This document shows, one piece after another, positions 60,646 through 64,000 of a stretch of 64,000 nt of DNA. Numbering within the stretch: the stretch's first letter is position 1; the number at the start of each line of letters is the position of its first letter. A program made the translations under genes and the position numbers. Source of the stretch: Paraglaciecola sp. T6c (GTDB lineage Bacteria > Pseudomonadota > Gammaproteobacteria > Enterobacterales > Alteromonadaceae). The stretch lies in NCBI RefSeq assembly GCF_000014225.1, contig NC_008228.1, positions 1,364,001 to 1,428,000 on the forward strand, read 5' to 3'. Below the pieces are notes generated by a model. It was given only the letters and a program-made list of their open reading frames with translations, was not told where the DNA came from and made no database searches.

Positions 60646-60982
60646 ATGAGCCAATGTGTGCAACAAAAGCGGCTTCATATTTACTAAGAATAAACGACTC
60701 TATTTCAACAACGTTGTGCAGCTCAAAGTCTAGCTTGACTATTTCAGAGCTCTTCAATCCGTTATGTTCGTACTGACGTCTGTTTATATATTCTTGAGGA
60801 GAAAGGGAAAAAAGTTGTTTCCATGCGAGATAAAACTGGTAGTAGTTTACGCTTTCATTTGGCTTTGGCAGAGTATTGGATTGGTGAGCGGAAGAGGTAA
60901 ATGGGACCCCTGAAGTACTTAGTAATAATGAACCAAGACATAAGGAGCGACGCGTACGATTAACTGTTTGGTTGTGTTTCAT
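60638..60982 (-). CDS. Small Tat-leader protein, probable GMC oxidoreductase partner
   Basis: A 114-residue protein with a twin-arginine-like leader (RTRRSLCLGSLLLSTSG) and a small helical body (YYQFYLAWKQLFSLSPQEYI, IVKLDFELHNVVEIESFIL). Size, leader and linkage to a GMC oxidoreductase are those of gluconate-2-dehydrogenase subunit-3-like partners, which help export the flavoprotein, but sequence similarity is weak to my eye. Its ATG overlaps the stop of the oxidoreductase as ATGA. Confidence 0.65.
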   Translation of the reverse strand: MKHNQTVNRTRRSLCLGSLLLSTSGVPFTSSAHQSNTLPKPNESVNYYQFYLAWKQLFSLSPQEYINRRQYEHNGLKSSEIVKLDFELHNVVEIESFILSKYEAAFVAHIGSFT

Positions 60983-62571
60983 ACGACGGCCTCTGTTAGT
61001 AGGTGTTCAGCTAGTTTGATGGTTAAAGCAGTTATGGTCAAGGTTGGAGGGACATGACTTCCTGTAGGAAATACAGAGCTACCTGCAATGTATAAGTTGT
61101 TTGTATGAAAAACTTTTAGGTTTTTATCAACTACACCGTTTTGAATGTTATCAGCCATTCGAGTTGTTCCCATATGGTGATGGCTGAAGAAAAGTTTCTC
61201 GCTGCGAAGACGCTCTTCGTATTCTTTCATTACTTTAAGTCTTCCTACGTTTAACCTTCCTATTTCTTTGGCCATCACATCTAAAGCTTTCCACATTCTA
61301 TTTATGTCGTCATCATGCAGAGTCCAGTCGATTTTAATTTTCTTCAATCCTAACTTATCTACCTCATCGGATAAAAATACCTTGTTATCATACTTGGGGG
61401 TTTGCTCAATCATTATGGCTAAATCATATCCACCAAAGTCATCAGCGTAGTCAAACAACTTATTACTGAATGTTTTACGTGACACTGCCTCAGCAACCAT
61501 GTCTATGTCACCCAGCACATTCATCATGTGTTGACCAAAATAGTCAGGAATAGCCTCTTGCTCTATCGCTGAGCCCAAAACATGGAACGATTCGATACCT
61601 TCTGAAATAATGAAGTTTGACTTTTCAAAAAGTGGTACACGTATATTACTGATTTCTTCCTGGCTAAGCGTGGACTCATTCATCTCGATAAAGCCATTGA
61701 TAAAGCGCTCGTCAATGTGTTCGCGCATAGTGAAAAGAGCAAAGTCATCTTTCTTTTTTGGATACAACTTAGCAGCACGTAAAACGGGATGATCCATGAA
61801 ATAGTGCCCAACATTTTTAGACTTGTTCCCTAGAGCGTCCTTATATTTTTCATTAAATATCAGCATGTAACGCGCATTTTCAATACCACCTAGACATAGG
61901 ATGAATGTGTCTGCAGCAACAGTATGTTTTACATCTGAATAATTAGAAAAGTCGATAGATTCGACAGCCAAAGTTTGTGCATTAAAGCTCAAGTCGACTA
62001 AATTTGCATTTTTAAATATTGTGACATTTTGCGACTCTTTTAGAGGCATGCCATATTTGGAAAAAAAATGTACAGGAGGGATAGCTGCTTTAACTATATT
62101 AGCGTTGATTTTTTGTGACGACTCGAAGATGTCTGTTTTGCCAAAGTGCTTTGACCAATGAGCTGTATTGTAACCGTCACTGCCCGTGCCACAGTAGAGT
62201 GCTGCGCGGCTGTAGAACGGCTTAACGTCATCGAAGCTGATTGGCCATCCGCTGTGGGCAATCCAATCTTTTGTTTTAAAGTCGCTGGGGTGGAATTCAG
62301 ATGTGCTATTCTCCCAATGGTTACTAGAGCCACCTAAAAATCGTAATCGGTCATAAGTGGGATCTTCATATTCGGTGGGTTGCACGGCGGGCGAATAAAG
62401 ATTCTGTGAGTCCATTGTAAAGGTTTCATCGCCTCCTTCAACAATACAAACGCGTTTGCCTGAGGCTAATAATTCATTGGCAAGGGTGATGCCCGCAACG
62501 CCACCTCCGAGAATGCAATAATGGTATACGTGCTTTGTGGATTCGGACAAAGTGTTTGCGTCGATAATCAT
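60979..62571 (-). CDS. GMC family FAD oxidoreductase
   Basis: A 530-residue flavoenzyme. CILGGGVAGITLANELLASG is the Rossmann FAD site, then CIVEGGDETF, RLRFLGGSSNHWENST (a GMC oxidoreductase motif) and PFYSRAALYCGTG. The C-terminal HHHMGTTRMADNIQNGVVD and NNLYIAGSSVFPTGSHVPPTLTI hold the catalytic His pair and the FAD-closing segment. It should oxidise a sugar or alcohol. No signal peptide is present; the Tat partner may carry it across. Overlaps the O-ligase stop by four bases. Confidence 0.9.
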   Translation of the reverse strand: MIIDANTLSESTKHVYHYCILGGGVAGITLANELLASGKRVCIVEGGDETFTMDSQNLYSPAVQPTEYEDPTYDRLRFLGGSSNHWENSTSEFHPSDFKTKDWIAHSGWPISFDDVKPFYSRAALYCGTGSDGYNTAHWSKHFGKTDIFESSQKINANIVKAAIPPVHFFSKYGMPLKESQNVTIFKNANLVDLSFNAQTLAVESIDFSNYSDVKHTVAADTFILCLGGIENARYMLIFNEKYKDALGNKSKNVGHYFMDHPVLRAAKLYPKKKDDFALFTMREHIDERFINGFIEMNESTLSQEEISNIRVPLFEKSNFIISEGIESFHVLGSAIEQEAIPDYFGQHMMNVLGDIDMVAEAVSRKTFSNKLFDYADDFGGYDLAIMIEQTPKYDNKVFLSDEVDKLGLKKIKIDWTLHDDDINRMWKALDVMAKEIGRLNVGRLKVMKEYEERLRSEKLFFSHHHMGTTRMADNIQNGVVDKNLKVFHTNNLYIAGSSVFPTGSHVPPTLTITALTIKLAEHLLTEAVV

Positions 62572-63923
62572 GTTTTTACCTTCAGGTCCTTTTGAGACTG
62601 GGATGAATATTGCTTAAATAAGGTGATTAAAACTGCAGTGAGTCCCCATAGCAACCAAATAATATCGTTATATGCCATAGCATAAAAAGAAGATCCAATC
62701 AGAAAAACCGTAATGGCGGCAATAAGTAGGTTTGCAGCATTAACATAAAACTCGTCTTGTTCTTTATTAATAGGGGTTAGCTTTACCGATTTTCGAATGT
62801 AGAATAATTTTTTAATGGAGATCACGTACAAAAGGAGCCAACTTAGTGCGCCCAAATAGCCTATTTCAGATATCACTTCAAAGTGAGCACTGTGAACGGT
62901 TCTGTACATACCATATTTACCAAATGAACTGTCATAAATTGGGTAGTAGGTGTTATAGCAGCCAGGTCCCACACCTAATGGATTATCGGCAACCATTTCC
63001 ATAGCTATGCCCCAAAAGTGGGGCCGAGAAGCCGCTGAATCATCTAACTCCTCATCTTCGACGAATGCACTCGCAATGCGATCCTTATAGCCATCTGGTA
63101 ATCCGACGACACTCAAACCTAAAACACCAATGATGCTCATGATGATAATGTGTTTAAACTTCAATAAGCTCGATAAGCTAAACCAAAGAGCAAGGCCTAA
63201 GAACATGGCCAAGGCTGAACCCCTTGAAAATAGGGTTATCACGTTATAAATGATACCTATGCAAACGATTGGACCGAAGATTTTTATAAGTTTCAGTGTT
63301 CTTTGTGAGCGAACCATCTCTGGTAAGTAAAACAGCGCATTTTGGGCATAAGCCATCCTTACGATGAAAAGGTTAAAGAATAGTAATACTGCAGAACCAA
63401 ATGCAAAACCGTTACTGCCGGCAAACAATCCCTGCATGGTAGAGGCTCCGTAATAGGTGCCGCCCATGCCCAGCATTCCGAGCAAACCAGCTTTGCCAGA
63501 ATGAAACGCGAGTGATAAGCCTACAACTGCAATAATCCAGCAAAAACGTTGTTCGTTATCTGTCACTCTGATAGTGAGGAAAATCGCTAGTAGTAATACT
63601 GCGAACTGTTGAAAATAACTAATTCTAAAGCCAATAGGTATGCAAGAAGATGTAAATTGAGTCACTACGGTTAGGACTAAGTAAACAAGTAACAATTTAC
63701 TTATAGGGTCTTTAAACCTTGGCCATAACCCTTGCAAGAAACACGGGATCACGAATAAGGCTATCGCGATAAGTGGGAGCTTAAGGCTGTTTATATTCCC
63801 CCACACCCAATCCTGGGGTCTAAATATACCGAACCACCAATAGCCAACTGCTCCAGCAAAACGGCTAGTTATTGCCGTGATTATTAAAATCATCGAAATG
63901 AGTAAAACGATAATATCGCGCAT
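62568..63923 (-). CDS. O-antigen-ligase-like membrane protein of the exosortase A system
   Basis: A 451-residue polytopic protein (about 11 helices) of the Wzy/WaaL group. A FGIFRPQDWVWG loop near residue 35, LGMGGTYYGAST, AASRPHFWGIAMEMVADNPLGVGPGCYN and the conserved HSAHFEVISEIGYLG periplasmic loop (typical WaaL His and Glu) match the O-glycosylation ligase group found with exosortase A. It polymerises or ligates the polysaccharide at the periplasmic face. It is the first gene of the three-gene unit with the GMC oxidoreductase and the Tat protein. 77 bases remain to the window edge with no gene seen. Confidence 0.87.
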   Translation of the reverse strand: MRDIIVLLISMILIITAITSRFAGAVGYWWFGIFRPQDWVWGNINSLKLPLIAIALFVIPCFLQGLWPRFKDPISKLLLVYLVLTVVTQFTSSCIPIGFRISYFQQFAVLLLAIFLTIRVTDNEQRFCWIIAVVGLSLAFHSGKAGLLGMLGMGGTYYGASTMQGLFAGSNGFAFGSAVLLFFNLFIVRMAYAQNALFYLPEMVRSQRTLKLIKIFGPIVCIGIIYNVITLFSRGSALAMFLGLALWFSLSSLLKFKHIIIMSIIGVLGLSVVGLPDGYKDRIASAFVEDEELDDSAASRPHFWGIAMEMVADNPLGVGPGCYNTYYPIYDSSFGKYGMYRTVHSAHFEVISEIGYLGALSWLLLYVISIKKLFYIRKSVKLTPINKEQDEFYVNAANLLIAAITVFLIGSSFYAMAYNDIIWLLWGLTAVLITLFKQYSSQSQKDLKVKT

Positions 63924-64000
63924 TACAATTTGATCTTCTTTTCCGTCATATTAATTATCAGTGCTCTACGCGATTACTTGTTACTGAGAGTGCAGGGTCG

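Noticed and set aside
1-64000. Search for CRISPR arrays, insertion sequences, prophage or integrase genes
   Set aside because: I saw no regularly spaced repeats of CRISPR size, no transposase or integrase, and no phage structural genes.

Overview
The window looks like chromosome of a marine gammaproteobacterium of the Alteromonadales, probably an Alteromonadaceae member close to Glaciecola/Paraglaciecola. This is inferred from an enterobacterial-like SerA and YqgE, the gshB-yqgE-ruvX order, two TonB-dependent receptors, DUF3718 and DUF6435 proteins typical of the group, and an XrtA/exosortase exopolysaccharide locus. It is not proven by a marker gene.

Layout. (1) 1-4270: end of a DUF1348 gene, a large PNPOx-like/ferredoxin-reductase/2Fe-2S fusion, and a glutathione S-transferase divergent from a LysR regulator with paired operator-like repeats between them. 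(2) 4280-16400: a 12-gene minus-strand cobalamin operon behind a class-I cobalamin riboswitch. Reading 5'->3' it holds btuD, btuC, cobT, cobS, cobU, a CobC-type phosphatase, cobQ, cobO, btuF, a second histidine phosphatase, cbiB and threonine-phosphate decarboxylase. It contains uptake and late-assembly functions only, with no corrin-ring genes, so it fits a corrinoid salvager. Several genes overlap by 1-4 bases. Short in-frame tandem repeats lengthen several of the proteins. (3) 16560-20055: a Fur-box-preceded siderophore receptor with a PepSY-type membrane protein. (4) 20190-23260: small genes and a CAT-anticodon tRNA. (5) 23527-29702: a large Oar-like TonB receptor, then a LytTR regulator / LytS-type kinase / LytTR regulator set in which the first receiver has lost its phospho-accepting aspartate.

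(6) 29935-34250: gshB, yqgE, ruvX, a TlpA-like thioredoxin and serA, closed by a strong terminator. (7) 34289-43476: mixed metabolism, comprising a PAS-AraC regulator, a decayed Tat-leader gene, a lipoprotein sugar isomerase, a divergent pair of paralogous phosphoribosyltransferases, YceH, a deacetylase, DUF6435, a cyclophilin, a small membrane protein and a Kef-type antiporter. (8) 43480-63923: an exopolysaccharide locus of the XrtA (exosortase A) type. It carries an outer-membrane barrel, tyrosine autokinase, chain-length protein and export lipoprotein on one strand, and the priming glycosyltransferase, deacetylase, exosortase-EpsI fusion, FkbM methyltransferase and acyltransferase on the other. 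These are followed by a beta-helix protein, acetyltransferase, two glycosyltransferases, a sulfotransferase, an unrecognised secreted protein, a GMC oxidoreductase with a small Tat-leader partner, and an O-ligase. Together they would prime, assemble, modify (methyl, acyl, sulfate, deacetylation), polymerise and export a polysaccharide. No protein in the window ends in a PEP-CTERM sorting signal, so exosortase substrates must lie elsewhere.

The items most worth a second look are the repeat-expanded cobalamin operon, the riboswitch expression platform, the Asp-less LytTR receiver, the truncated Tat gene at 35448, and the GMC oxidoreductase/Tat pair inside the exopolysaccharide locus.
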